A model generated the notes under the pieces. The model had not been told where the DNA came from and searched no databases. It saw nothing but the letters and a program-made list of their open reading frames with translations. From Alphaproteobacteria bacterium UBA6178 (GTDB lineage: Bacteria > Pseudomonadota > Alphaproteobacteria > Rickettsiales > UBA3002), in NCBI GenBank assembly GCA_002422205.1, contig DITS01000031.1, positions 62,001 through 126,000 of the forward strand: a stretch of 64,000 nucleotides of DNA, given 5' to 3'. The translations under genes and the position numbers were made by a program. Positions 56,571 to 64,000 of this stretch are shown here, one piece after another (position 1 is the stretch's first letter; each line of letters begins with the position of its first letter).

Positions 56571-57430
56571 GCGAAGCAAAACGCTATATCCTGACCCTGT
56601 CCTGCGCCGACGCGCATGGCATTGTTGCCGCCGTATCCGGCTTTCTGGCAAAGCATGGTGGCTTTATCATCGAATCCACACAATTCGGTGACCCCTATAC
56701 CAACCGCTTTTTTATGCGCGTAGATTTTTCTGCCAGCGACCAAACTCCCGATCAAGCCACGCTAACCGAGCGATTCGGCAATGAAATCGCAGCGCCCTAT
56801 GCTATGGATTGGCAATTGCGTGACCGCGCATGCAAGCAGCGTGTGGTCATCATGGTTTCCAAATACGAGCATTGCCTTAATGATCTGTTACACCGCTACC
56901 GCGTCGGTTCATTACCTATCGAAATCCCCGCCGTCATATCCAACCACGAAGACCTGCGCAGCATTGTCGAATGGCATGGCGTGCCGTTCCATTATCTGCC
57001 CGTCACCAAAGACACGAAAGCCGAACAAGAAGCAAAAGTATGGAAACTGATCGAGGAGTGCAACGCCGATGTGGTGGTGCTGGCGCGCTATATGCAGATT
57101 CTCTCATCGCAGCTTAGCCAAAAACTCGCAGGCCGCGCCATCAATATTCACCATTCATTTTTGCCCAGCTTTAAAGGGGCCAAACCCTATCATCAAGCCT
57201 ATGAACGCGGCGTAAAGCTTATCGGTGCCACCGCCCATTACGTCACCGATGATTTGGATGAGGGCCCGATTATCGATCAGGAAGCGGTGCGTGTTAGCCA
57301 TGCCCAAAACCCCGATGAACTCGTTGCCATGGGGCGCGATATCGAAAGCGTGGTGCTAGCCCGTGCGTTGAAGTACCATGCCGAGCATCGTGTGCTCATG
57401 AACGGCAATAAAACTGTGGTATTTAAATAG
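56567..57430 (+). CDS. purU: Formyltetrahydrofolate deformylase
   Basis: Releases formate from 10-formyl-THF, balancing one-carbon pools. N-terminal ACT domain (YILTLSCADAHGIVAAVSGFL), then a formyltransferase-like domain with VISNHEDL, VVVLARYMQILS, INIHHSFLPSFKGAKPYHQA (catalytic His) and HYVTDDLDEGPIIDQ (catalytic Asp). 287 residues from ATG 56567 in the ATGA overlap with divL. It joins ahcY-divL as a one-carbon/methyl-cycle neighbourhood. Confidence 0.96.
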   Translation: MSEAKRYILTLSCADAHGIVAAVSGFLAKHGGFIIESTQFGDPYTNRFFMRVDFSASDQTPDQATLTERFGNEIAAPYAMDWQLRDRACKQRVVIMVSKYEHCLNDLLHRYRVGSLPIEIPAVISNHEDLRSIVEWHGVPFHYLPVTKDTKAEQEAKVWKLIEECNADVVVLARYMQILSSQLSQKLAGRAINIHHSFLPSFKGAKPYHQAYERGVKLIGATAHYVTDDLDEGPIIDQEAVRVSHAQNPDELVAMGRDIESVVLARALKYHAEHRVLMNGNKTVVFK

Positions 57431-57450
57431 CCTGTACTGAAATCTTAAAG

Positions 57451-57750
57451 TTATAGATTCCAAAAATACGTATATAGCACATTCTGCACAAATTGCAATA
57501 ACACCAGCAAAATAATAGGTGAAATATCAACGCCTTGTAGCGCAGGTATCAAGCGATTTAATAATCGGCGGATAGGGCGCAAAGCGGGTTCGATAATCTG
57601 GTTTAAAAAGAACATGACCCGCATCACAAACAAATTAGAGCGATTGATAATATCAAAGTTTATCAACAGGCTAAGCACCGCCCATATAATCACTGCCAGC
57701 GAATAAAGCCGGATAAGTGTCGCAATAAGTTCAATAAACGGGTTTAGCAT
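57451..57750 (-). CDS. YggT family membrane protein
   Basis: Small integral membrane protein (99 residues) with hydrophobic N- and C-terminal halves around the conserved FFLNQIIEPALRPIRRLLNRLIP segment, then ISPIILLVLLQFVQNVL. Family YggT/YCF19, linked to membrane or division-site organisation in plastids; function in bacteria is poorly known. Convergent with purU. Confidence 0.92.
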   Translation of the reverse strand: MLNPFIELIATLIRLYSLAVIIWAVLSLLINFDIINRSNLFVMRVMFFLNQIIEPALRPIRRLLNRLIPALQGVDISPIILLVLLQFVQNVLYTYFWNL

Positions 57751-57849
57751 GATGCGGCTCCTTATAATAAACCCATCATAGGATGCCTGAACCGGCTAGC
57801 AAGATTTATCTGCTTATTTTTGACAGATCGGCTTTAGCGGCGTATAATG

Positions 57850-57864
57850 TTAACATATAATTAA
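57850..57864. promoter_or_regulatory. CtrA-type site TTAA-N7-TTAA upstream of flagellin
   Basis: TTAACATATAATTAA is a perfect full CtrA box, 107 bases before the flagellin ATG. A second inverted repeat, TTAGAG-TGA-CTCTAA, lies just downstream (57875-57889). CtrA control of flagellar genes is well known in alphaproteobacteria, and a divL gene is nearby. Confidence 0.5.
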
Positions 57865-57971
57865 CACATCAGTGTTAGAGTGACTCTAATTAAATAAGAG
57901 AACTTAATAAAAAATATAAGATTCGTTGTCGGTTAGACCAAGTAGTCCAAACATGCACAAGGAGCGCAGAC

Positions 57972-60254
57972 ATGACGATCACCTCTCTAACCCAGCTTGC
58001 AGCTGGGGCAGTTCAGCAATCTATTGGCAAATCTAATTCGCGCCTCGCTGCGAGCATCGCGAACATCGCCAGCGGCAATCGCTTGGCGCGCGCATCCGCT
58101 GATGTTGCGGCCCTCTCTGCCGCCACGGCGCTGCAAACAGAGGTCAATTCCTTACGCGCGGCCTCCCTCAATATCTCGCAAGCCTCCAGCTTGCTACAGG
58201 TGGCCGATGGTGGCCTGGGCCAAATCGGATCAATACTCGACCGCATGCAGGCATTATCGGTGCAAGCCAATTCCGGCGCACTCAGCGACTCGGGCCGCAA
58301 AGGACTGAACGCCGAGTTTCAGGCACTCAGCGAAGAAATTAACCGCCTGTCCGGCAATACCAATTTCAACGGCATCAATCTGCTCGATGGCTCCTTATCC
58401 AATGGTGGCCAGATCAGCACCAGCACACAGGCAGGCGAAAAAGCCAGCGGGTCCATTTCATTTTTGGCAAACACCGCCGCAGGCAATACCGTCGTATTAA
58501 ACGGCCAGACGCTGGTAGCGGGCACCGATTTTGCCATTGGCGCCAGCACGCAAAGCACTGTCAGCAATCTAGCAAACGCACTCAATAATGATGCGCGCTT
58601 CAGCGGCTTTAATTTCACCGCCAATGGTGCGACTCTCGAAATCAAAGCCAATGCGGCAGGCACAGCGGGCAATCAATTCACTATCAATGATGCAGGCTCC
58701 ACCGCCAACTTCTTCACCAGTGGCGATGCTTTGAGCGGAGCAGGGGTGTTTTCGCTGCAAGGTGGCACTGATGCTGGCCTATCGGCAGGCGATACCAGCG
58801 TGTCCGGTATCATCGGCAATAATTTGCTCACAGGCTTGAGCAACAGTAACGCCACATCACTACTAACATTCTCCGGCGCGTCCGACATTCAGGCAGGTGA
58901 TAGTATTGATATCGACAATGGGGAAGGTGGTGTTACCAGCTTCACCTTCGTATCCGGCACGCCCGCATCCAATACGGAAATCCAGATTGGTAGTAATTTG
59001 CAGGAGACCTTGCAAAATGCCGCCACGACCATGGAAAACTATGCTGGAACAGGCGATTTTGGCACGCGCCAGCTCGATTTCACCGTCAGCGGTAACAGCC
59101 TGGTCATCGCAAGCGAGCGGCCCGGCAACGCACTCGACGCGAATGGCAATCCACTGGATATTGCACTCAACACCACCGGCGGCAGCATCAGCGCAACGCA
59201 GCTCAATAATGGCTCCACCGGCGGCGTGAATGTAAACAACGTCACCAGTGCAGGCTTTACCGGCACCATTCAGGGTTTCAACGCCGCCTTTACCGGCAAT
59301 GATCAGGTGCAACTAAGCATCCGGATCGGTAATGATACCTTCCGCGCCACCGTAAGCGACACCACACCTGCAAGCGATACCGTCGTCACCTTCACATCGG
59401 AAACCGGCGGCTCGTTCGATGTCACGCTCGCCGCTGGCAGAGGCGAATCCATCACGACTCAAGCGGATGCCAATGATTTTGCAAACCGCCTCGATGCCGC
59501 ATTCAGCACATTGAAATTCTCGCAACAGCGCGAAGTCACCAGCTTCAACCCCTCGGGTCGGCTGGTAGGTGCATCACTCGAAATTCAAGCGGGCAATCTG
59601 TCCAACCTCAATATCAGCAACATCAATGTATCAGCGGGCGGCGGTGCGTCATCGGTTGAATTCGTCATCAATGGCCAAACCTTCCGCAGCGACAATTTAG
59701 GATCAAGCATCGGTGCCAACGAGCGCGTAATATTGCGCGCAGATAACGGCGATAGCCTGACCTTTACCAATGGCGATAATATCATCAACCTCGCTAGCAG
59801 CGCGGATGCATCCACTTTTGCAACCAATTTAAACAAGGCGTTAAGCCTTGGTGATGGTGACGGGCTGGCATTCCAGATCGGCTCTTCCAGCGATGGCGTA
59901 GTTAATCTGGGGATTGGCGATGTATCCGCTAAAGCATTATTTGGCGGACAAAACCTGAACCTTCTAAGCCTTGAAGGCGCACAAGCTGCCTTCGCCGCCA
60001 TCGGTCAGGCAATCGATAGCATCACAGCAGAGCGTGCAGGCGTAGGCGCCTTCCAGCAAGCATTGGGCTATGCGGGTAATGCGGTCGATGTCGCAATCCA
60101 GAATCAGGAGGCCGCGCGCGCCACTTTGCAAGATACCGACCTCGCATCGGAATCCACTTTAATGGCCTTACTCAAGGCGCAGCGCGATGCGGGCATCACC
60201 ACGTTGGCCCAAACCAACAAAATGTCCGCCAACATGTTGAAGCTGATAGGCTAA
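57972..60254 (+). CDS. Flagellin with a very large variable domain
   Basis: Conserved D0/D1 ends: N-terminal SIGKSNSRLAASIANIASGNR and LLQVADGGLGQIGSILDRMQAL ... FNGINLLDG; C-terminal LQDTDLASESTLMALLKAQR then TTLAQTNKMSANMLKLIG. Between about residues 160 and 660 is a Ser/Thr/Gly/Asn-rich beta region with repeated phrases such as NTTGGS, SGNSLVIAS, FVINGQTFRSDN. 760 residues against about 270-500 for most alphaproteobacterial flagellins. ATG 57972 preceded by AAGGAG. Hook-associated FlgL is an alternative but the ends fit flagellin. No chaperone gene adjacent. Confidence 0.93.
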   Translation: MTITSLTQLAAGAVQQSIGKSNSRLAASIANIASGNRLARASADVAALSAATALQTEVNSLRAASLNISQASSLLQVADGGLGQIGSILDRMQALSVQANSGALSDSGRKGLNAEFQALSEEINRLSGNTNFNGINLLDGSLSNGGQISTSTQAGEKASGSISFLANTAAGNTVVLNGQTLVAGTDFAIGASTQSTVSNLANALNNDARFSGFNFTANGATLEIKANAAGTAGNQFTINDAGSTANFFTSGDALSGAGVFSLQGGTDAGLSAGDTSVSGIIGNNLLTGLSNSNATSLLTFSGASDIQAGDSIDIDNGEGGVTSFTFVSGTPASNTEIQIGSNLQETLQNAATTMENYAGTGDFGTRQLDFTVSGNSLVIASERPGNALDANGNPLDIALNTTGGSISATQLNNGSTGGVNVNNVTSAGFTGTIQGFNAAFTGNDQVQLSIRIGNDTFRATVSDTTPASDTVVTFTSETGGSFDVTLAAGRGESITTQADANDFANRLDAAFSTLKFSQQREVTSFNPSGRLVGASLEIQAGNLSNLNISNINVSAGGGASSVEFVINGQTFRSDNLGSSIGANERVILRADNGDSLTFTNGDNIINLASSADASTFATNLNKALSLGDGDGLAFQIGSSSDGVVNLGIGDVSAKALFGGQNLNLLSLEGAQAAFAAIGQAIDSITAERAGVGAFQQALGYAGNAVDVAIQNQEAARATLQDTDLASESTLMALLKAQRDAGITTLAQTNKMSANMLKLIG

Positions 60255-60270
60255 AATCCAAAGAGCCACT

Positions 60271-60290
60271 ATTCCTGCGTAAGCAGGAAT
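60271..60290. repeat. Short palindrome after flagellin
   Basis: ATTCCTGC-GTAA-GCAGGAAT, followed by CTGAG. It looks like one arm of a palindromic element of the window's repeat family, lacking the TGTCAT ends. Confidence 0.4.
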
Positions 60291-60322
60291 CTGAGCCTTA
60301 AGCCAAAAGCCCCACCATATAA

Positions 60323-60351
60323 AAAAGCCCCGCCAATTGGCGGGGCTTTTT
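60323..60351. terminator. Bidirectional terminator between flagellin and gltA
   Basis: AAAAGCCCCGCC, loop AATT, GGCGGGGCTTTT with A and T runs on both sides. Serves the convergent flagellin and citrate synthase genes. Confidence 0.92.
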
Positions 60352-60369
60352 CGTGTCACTCACTTGCTA

Positions 60370-61770
60370 TTATTTGCGCTTGGCAACCGGCTGATATTTG
60401 CGTGGCTCAGAGCCAATAAACAGCTGACGCGGACGACCGATTTTCATCGCCGGATCTTCGATCATCTCTTTCCATTGTGCCACCCAGCCTGCCGTGCGCG
60501 CAACCGCAAACAGCACGGTAAACATAGCAGTAGGAATGCCCATGGCGCGGTAAATCAGGCCCGAATAGAAATCCACATTGGGGTAGAGTTTACGCTTAAT
60601 GAAATAATCATCTTCCAGCGCGATTTTCTCAAGCTGCATCGCGATTTTGAGCAAGGGCTCATCTTCCTGACCCATTTCGGTCAATACGTCATGGCAGCAT
60701 TTGCGCAATACCGCCGCGCGGGGGTCATAGTTTTTATACACGCGATGACCAAAGCCCATAAGACGGAACGGATCATCCTTGTCTTTAGCACGCTTAATAA
60801 AGGCTGGGATGTTCTTCACATCACCAATTTCTTGCAGCATGTTAATCACTGCTTCATTTGCGCCACCATGGGCAGGGCCCCAAAGCGAGGCAATACCAGC
60901 ACCCACGCAAGCAAATGGATTAGCGCCCGAAGAGCCCGCCAAACGCACGGTAGAAGTAGACGCATTCTGCTCATGATCGGCATGAAGAATAAAGATCTTC
61001 TCCATTGCATCGGCTAAAACAGGGTTAATGCGATATTCTTCGCAAGGCGTGGCGAACATCATATACAGGAAATTCTCAGCGAAGGAGAGGTCGTTATCCG
61101 GATAAATGAAGGGCTGACCAATAGAATATTTATAACACATAGCCGCCAATGTCGGCATTTTAGCGATCATGCGGAAAGCGGCAAGCTCGCGCTCGCTTTC
61201 ATTGCTGATATCCAGACTGTCATGATAAAACGCGGAAAGCGAGGCAACGGAGCCCACCATAATAGCCATCGGATGCGCACGGCGCGGGAAACCACGGAAC
61301 ATAAAATGCAACTGCTCATGCACCATCGTGTGATGCATCATTTTATAATCGAACCAGTCCTTTTGTTTTTTATTCGGCAATTCGCCATACAGCAGCAAAT
61401 AGCACACTTCGAGGAAGCTGCTTTTATGCGCCAGTTCATCAATATCATACCCGCGATAGCGCAGAATCCCTTTGTCACCGTCAATATAGGTAATTTCAGA
61501 ATCACAAGATGAGGTCGACAAAAAGCCCGGATCATACGTAAAATAACCGGTATCCTTATACAAACCGGTCACATCGATTACCGACGCGCCTTCTACCGCT
61601 TTATAAATCGGCAAATCCACGGATATCTTATTACCAATCGTTAGCGTGGCGATTGCCGGTTTATCTGCCTTTTTCTCGGCATTGATAGACTTTAAAATAG
61701 CCGGTTTCGGCGGCGGCGTAAGCCCCGAAGCATTCGGTTTTGGTTTGATCGGTGCGGTGGACTTAGCCAT
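60370..61770 (-). CDS. gltA: Citrate synthase
   Basis: Condenses oxaloacetate and acetyl-CoA in the TCA cycle. Family segments: [59 protein letters not shown] (catalytic His) and [15 protein letters not shown]. 466 residues, about 35-40 longer at the N-terminus than usual; the extra part is Lys/Pro/Ala-rich ([20 protein letters not shown]). The Asp of the catalytic triad is expected near [15 protein letters not shown] 61770. Large type, probably hexameric and NADH-sensitive. Confidence 0.96.
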   Translation of the reverse strand: MAKSTAPIKPKPNASGLTPPPKPAILKSINAEKKADKPAIATLTIGNKISVDLPIYKAVEGASVIDVTGLYKDTGYFTYDPGFLSTSSCDSEITYIDGDKGILRYRGYDIDELAHKSSFLEVCYLLLYGELPNKKQKDWFDYKMMHHTMVHEQLHFMFRGFPRRAHPMAIMVGSVASLSAFYHDSLDISNESERELAAFRMIAKMPTLAAMCYKYSIGQPFIYPDNDLSFAENFLYMMFATPCEEYRINPVLADAMEKIFILHADHEQNASTSTVRLAGSSGANPFACVGAGIASLWGPAHGGANEAVINMLQEIGDVKNIPAFIKRAKDKDDPFRLMGFGHRVYKNYDPRAAVLRKCCHDVLTEMGQEDEPLLKIAMQLEKIALEDDYFIKRKLYPNVDFYSGLIYRAMGIPTAMFTVLFAVARTAGWVAQWKEMIEDPAMKIGRPRQLFIGSEPRKYQPVAKRK

Positions 61771-61856
61771 GTAGTTTCTCCCGTTATTTTATTTGCAGCA
61801 ACGTAGCGTTTTTATTGGTAAACGTCAATCATACCCCTATCAATACTGGTATTTGA

Positions 61857-61871
61857 TTAAAAAAACATTAA
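61857..61871. promoter_or_regulatory. Possible CtrA-type site between gltA and nhaA
   Basis: TTAAAAAAACATTAA fits TTAA-N7-TTAA, in the 176-base divergent region 87 bases upstream of gltA and 76 upstream of nhaA. The surrounding DNA is A-rich, so chance is possible. Confidence 0.25.
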
Positions 61872-61946
61872 GTGAGAAAAAAAATCAAAAGTGGTTGTCA
61901 TGCAATAGACGGGCATGATACTCAACATGGCTTACTGGAGTAAAAA

Positions 61947-63146
61947 ATGGTAGATCAAGCAATGAAAGCGATGAGACACTTCCTGAAAATGGAATCAGCG
62001 GGCGGGATAATCCTGATGTTCGCCGCCATTCTGGCGATGATCTGTGCTAACTCGGGATTGGCCGAGTATTACAATAGTTTCCTCCATTCGCATTTTGCCA
62101 TTACTTTTGATGGGGTTGGGTTGGATAAATCCATCGGCCACTGGATCAATGACGGGCTGATGGTCATATTCTTTCTGCTGGTAGGTCTCGAAATCAAGCG
62201 CGAAGTATTGGAAGGTGAGCTTTCCAGCATCAATCAGGCCCTGTTGCCCGCTTTTGCGGCGGCGGGGGGTGTGGTTGTGCCTGCGCTGATTTACCTGTAT
62301 TTTAATAATGGTGACCCAGTCGCCGCACATGGTTGGGCAATTCCCGCCGCAACCGATATTGCCTTCGCACTGGGTGTGTTGGCCTTATTCGGCAAACGCG
62401 TACCGATTTCACTCAAAATTTTCCTCACCGCCGTAGCCGTGATCGATGATCTGGCCGCGATTATTATTATTGCGCTGTTCTACACCAGCAATCTGTCCAT
62501 ACAGGCGCTGCTGGTAGGGCTGCTATGCGTCGTCATATTATTCTTTCTCAACCGCAAAGGCTCGCAGCGCGCCAGCTTATTTATCCTGCTGGGCTTCATC
62601 TTATGGGTAGCGGTGCTAAAATCGGGCGTGCATGCCACACTGGCAGGCGTAGTGCTTGGCTTCATGATTCCGCATAAGGGCGGGGGCAGCCATGTGGAGC
62701 ACTCTATGCTCCGCCATTGGGAGCACGGCTTACATAAATGGGTGGCCTTCGCTATTTTGCCATTATTCGCCTTCGCTAATGCGGGCATCGACTTTAGCGG
62801 CATATCGCTGGAATCCCTGTCTGAGCCTATCACATTGGGTATTGCGCTCGGCCTTTTCGCAGGCAAACAAATCGGCATTTTTGCCAGCGCGTGGATACTC
62901 ATTAAACTAGGCTTCACACGCTTGCCCGCAGGCTCCACATGGAAACAATTCTACGGTGTATGCATGCTTTGTGGTATTGGTTTCACCATGAGCCTGTTTA
63001 TCGGCATTTTGGCATTCGAAACCAACGAGCAGGAAATGGAAACGCGCCTTGGCGTTATACTCGGCTCGCTGTTATCGGGTGTTGTTGGGTATATCTTTAT
63101 GCACTTATTCCTGCCCAAGGCCAAGCCGATCGAGCAACAGATTTAG
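61947..63146 (+). CDS. nhaA: Na+/H+ antiporter NhaA
   Basis: Inner-membrane antiporter exporting Na+ in exchange for H+, important at alkaline pH. About 12 helices; GGIILMFAAILAMICANS, HWINDGLMVIFFLLVGLEIKRE, the PAATDIAFALGVLALFG segment and the ion-binding pair VAVIDDLAAIIIIALFY (two adjacent Asp). 399 residues. ATG 61947 with GGAG upstream. Its last 42 bases overlap the 3' end of mutY on the other strand. Confidence 0.97.
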   Translation: MVDQAMKAMRHFLKMESAGGIILMFAAILAMICANSGLAEYYNSFLHSHFAITFDGVGLDKSIGHWINDGLMVIFFLLVGLEIKREVLEGELSSINQALLPAFAAAGGVVVPALIYLYFNNGDPVAAHGWAIPAATDIAFALGVLALFGKRVPISLKIFLTAVAVIDDLAAIIIIALFYTSNLSIQALLVGLLCVVILFFLNRKGSQRASLFILLGFILWVAVLKSGVHATLAGVVLGFMIPHKGGGSHVEHSMLRHWEHGLHKWVAFAILPLFAFANAGIDFSGISLESLSEPITLGIALGLFAGKQIGIFASAWILIKLGFTRLPAGSTWKQFYGVCMLCGIGFTMSLFIGILAFETNEQEMETRLGVILGSLLSGVVGYIFMHLFLPKAKPIEQQI

Positions 63147-64000
63147 CACCTTACTATCTGCGCGGGACAAGGGCAGGGTTGCTATTTCCGCAAATGACTG
63201 CCACCCATCACTATTATGATGCTGCGCTATCATCACCAGATGGACATGCGCATCCAACGTAAAATGGCTGTAGCTTTGCGTGATATGGCCTAAGTAATTA
63301 TGCTTTCCAAGCGGGTAGCATTCTCCCTGCCACTCGACAACCTCAAGCCCACGCTCTTGCTCAATAAAGCCATACAACCCGTTTAAAAATCGTGCCTCAC
63401 GGGGCATAATAAAATAGCGCCCCGCCAAATCCTGCAACACCACAATGCGCTTATATCGCGTAGGGATAAACTTAGCCGCCGTCTTAGCTGGGTATGAATG
63501 CGGCGCGTCTTTACCCAGACAAATGCTATTGGCGGGGCACTGCGTACAATCCGGCTGTTTGGGTGTGCAAATCATTGCCCCCAGATCCATCATCGCCTGA
63601 TTATAATCATAAGGGTGCTGCGTATCGAGCAACTCCGCCGCCCGTGCCCATAGCATAGCTGGAGTAGGCGCTTCCAAAGCAAAAATCCGGTGCATTACGC
63701 GTTTTACATTCGCCTCCAAAATAGCCACCGGCTGATGATAAGCAAAAGCCAAAATGGCATGTGCTGTATTTTGCCCAATGCCGGGCAGGGCGATTAAGCC
63801 GTCATAACTATCCGGTAATCTAGGCGCACAGGTCTGCGCTGCCTTGTGCAAATTCAACGCACGTGAATAATAGCCAAGCCCTTCCCATAATTTCAGCACC
63901 TCCTGCGCAGGTGCATCAGCCAGCGTCTGCAAATCGGGAAAGCGCTTTAAAAAAGGAAAATAATAACGTTCCAACACCGTCTTAACCTGCGTTTGCTGCA
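63105..64000 (-). CDS. mutY: A/G-specific adenine glycosylase, N-terminus outside window
   Basis: Removes adenine opposite 8-oxoguanine. The frame runs off the right edge (LQQTQVKTVLERYYF at the edge), so about the first 40 residues, including the expected catalytic Glu, are missing. Visible: helix-hairpin-helix LPGIGQNTAHAIL, NQAMMDLGAMIC, the 4Fe-4S motif C-x6-C-x2-C-x5-C (CTPKQPDCTQCPANSIC) and a C-terminal MutT-like domain. The residue aligned with E. coli MutY Asp138 (ILDGNVKRV) is Glu here (ILEANVKRV, codon 63714-63716). Convergent with nhaA, 42-base overlap. Confidence 0.93.
   Translation of the reverse strand, partial: QQTQVKTVLERYYFPFLKRFPDLQTLADAPAQEVLKLWEGLGYYSRALNLHKAAQTCAPRLPDSYDGLIALPGIGQNTAHAILAFAYHQPVAILEANVKRVMHRIFALEAPTPAMLWARAAELLDTQHPYDYNQAMMDLGAMICTPKQPDCTQCPANSICLGKDAPHSYPAKTAAKFIPTRYKRIVVLQDLAGRYFIMPREARFLNGLYGFIEQERGLEVVEWQGECYPLGKHNYLGHITQSYSHFTLDAHVHLVMIAQHHNSDGWQSFAEIATLPLSRADSKVLNLLLDRLGLGQE

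Noticed and set aside
1..64000. CRISPR array, insertion sequence or complete prophage
   Set aside because: No regularly spaced repeats, transposase, integrase, terminase, portal or capsid gene was found.

Overview
The window looks like a chromosomal segment of a free-living, flagellated alphaproteobacterium of moderate GC. Lineage markers are heme synthesis by 5-aminolevulinate synthase (Shemin route), a three-subunit NAD(P) transhydrogenase, a GapR nucleoid protein, a DivL-type tyrosine pseudo-kinase, two DUF465 proteins, a Rickettsia-type 17 kDa antigen lipoprotein, a polyhydroxybutyrate (PHB) gene set and the argD-argF-hslO order. I cannot place it below class level. Coding density is high and no gene-free stretch exceeds 300 bases.

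Layout. 1-1413: 3' part of a chemoreceptor with tandem PAS repeats, carrying a one-base frameshift. 1476-4624: AT-richer accessory region with an unknown protein, two small phage-like proteins, a short lipoprotein, and a cassette (phage Mu F-like domain protein plus two tiny membrane proteins) that ends at tRNA-Val(GAC); the last 13 bases of the tRNA are repeated at the far end of the cassette. 4753-16849: ispH, zapE, panC-pyrE, thrS-infC, two glycosyltransferases, an alpha/beta hydrolase and serC-serA. 17066-21530: a 55-residue orphan and the PHB locus (phaE-like, phaC, phaA, phaB, and divergent phaR). 21584-25414: hemA and ctaA, with a divergent heme-copper oxidase subunit I-like protein. 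25491-33123: 17 kDa lipoprotein, fabI, aroC, ankyrin protein, htpG, two DUF465 genes, ubiX, a candidate structured RNA, gapR, rpsU. 33172-44977: an unknown protein, pntB/pntAB/pntAA, purE-purK, an M48 protease, pheT-pheS-rplT-rpmI, a BI-1 protein. 45145-53175: SprA-related protein, ABC-2 permease, argD-argF-hslO, TetR regulator-dxs, an L,D-transpeptidase. 53239-57750: ahcY-divL-purU and yggT. 57972-64000: a 760-residue flagellin, gltA, nhaA and a partial mutY.

How they work together: most of the window is housekeeping (isoprenoid, pantothenate, pyrimidine, purine, serine, chorismate, arginine, heme and PHB synthesis, translation). Cell-cycle and motility logic appears in divL, gapR, a large flagellin and a TTAA-N7-TTAA (CtrA-type) site upstream of that flagellin. 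A family of short palindromic elements lies between genes, and one 84-base member is inserted in frame inside dxs. The strongest candidates for something undescribed are the tRNA-Val-bounded Mu F-domain cassette, the palindromic element translated within dxs, and the three-hairpin RNA candidate upstream of gapR.
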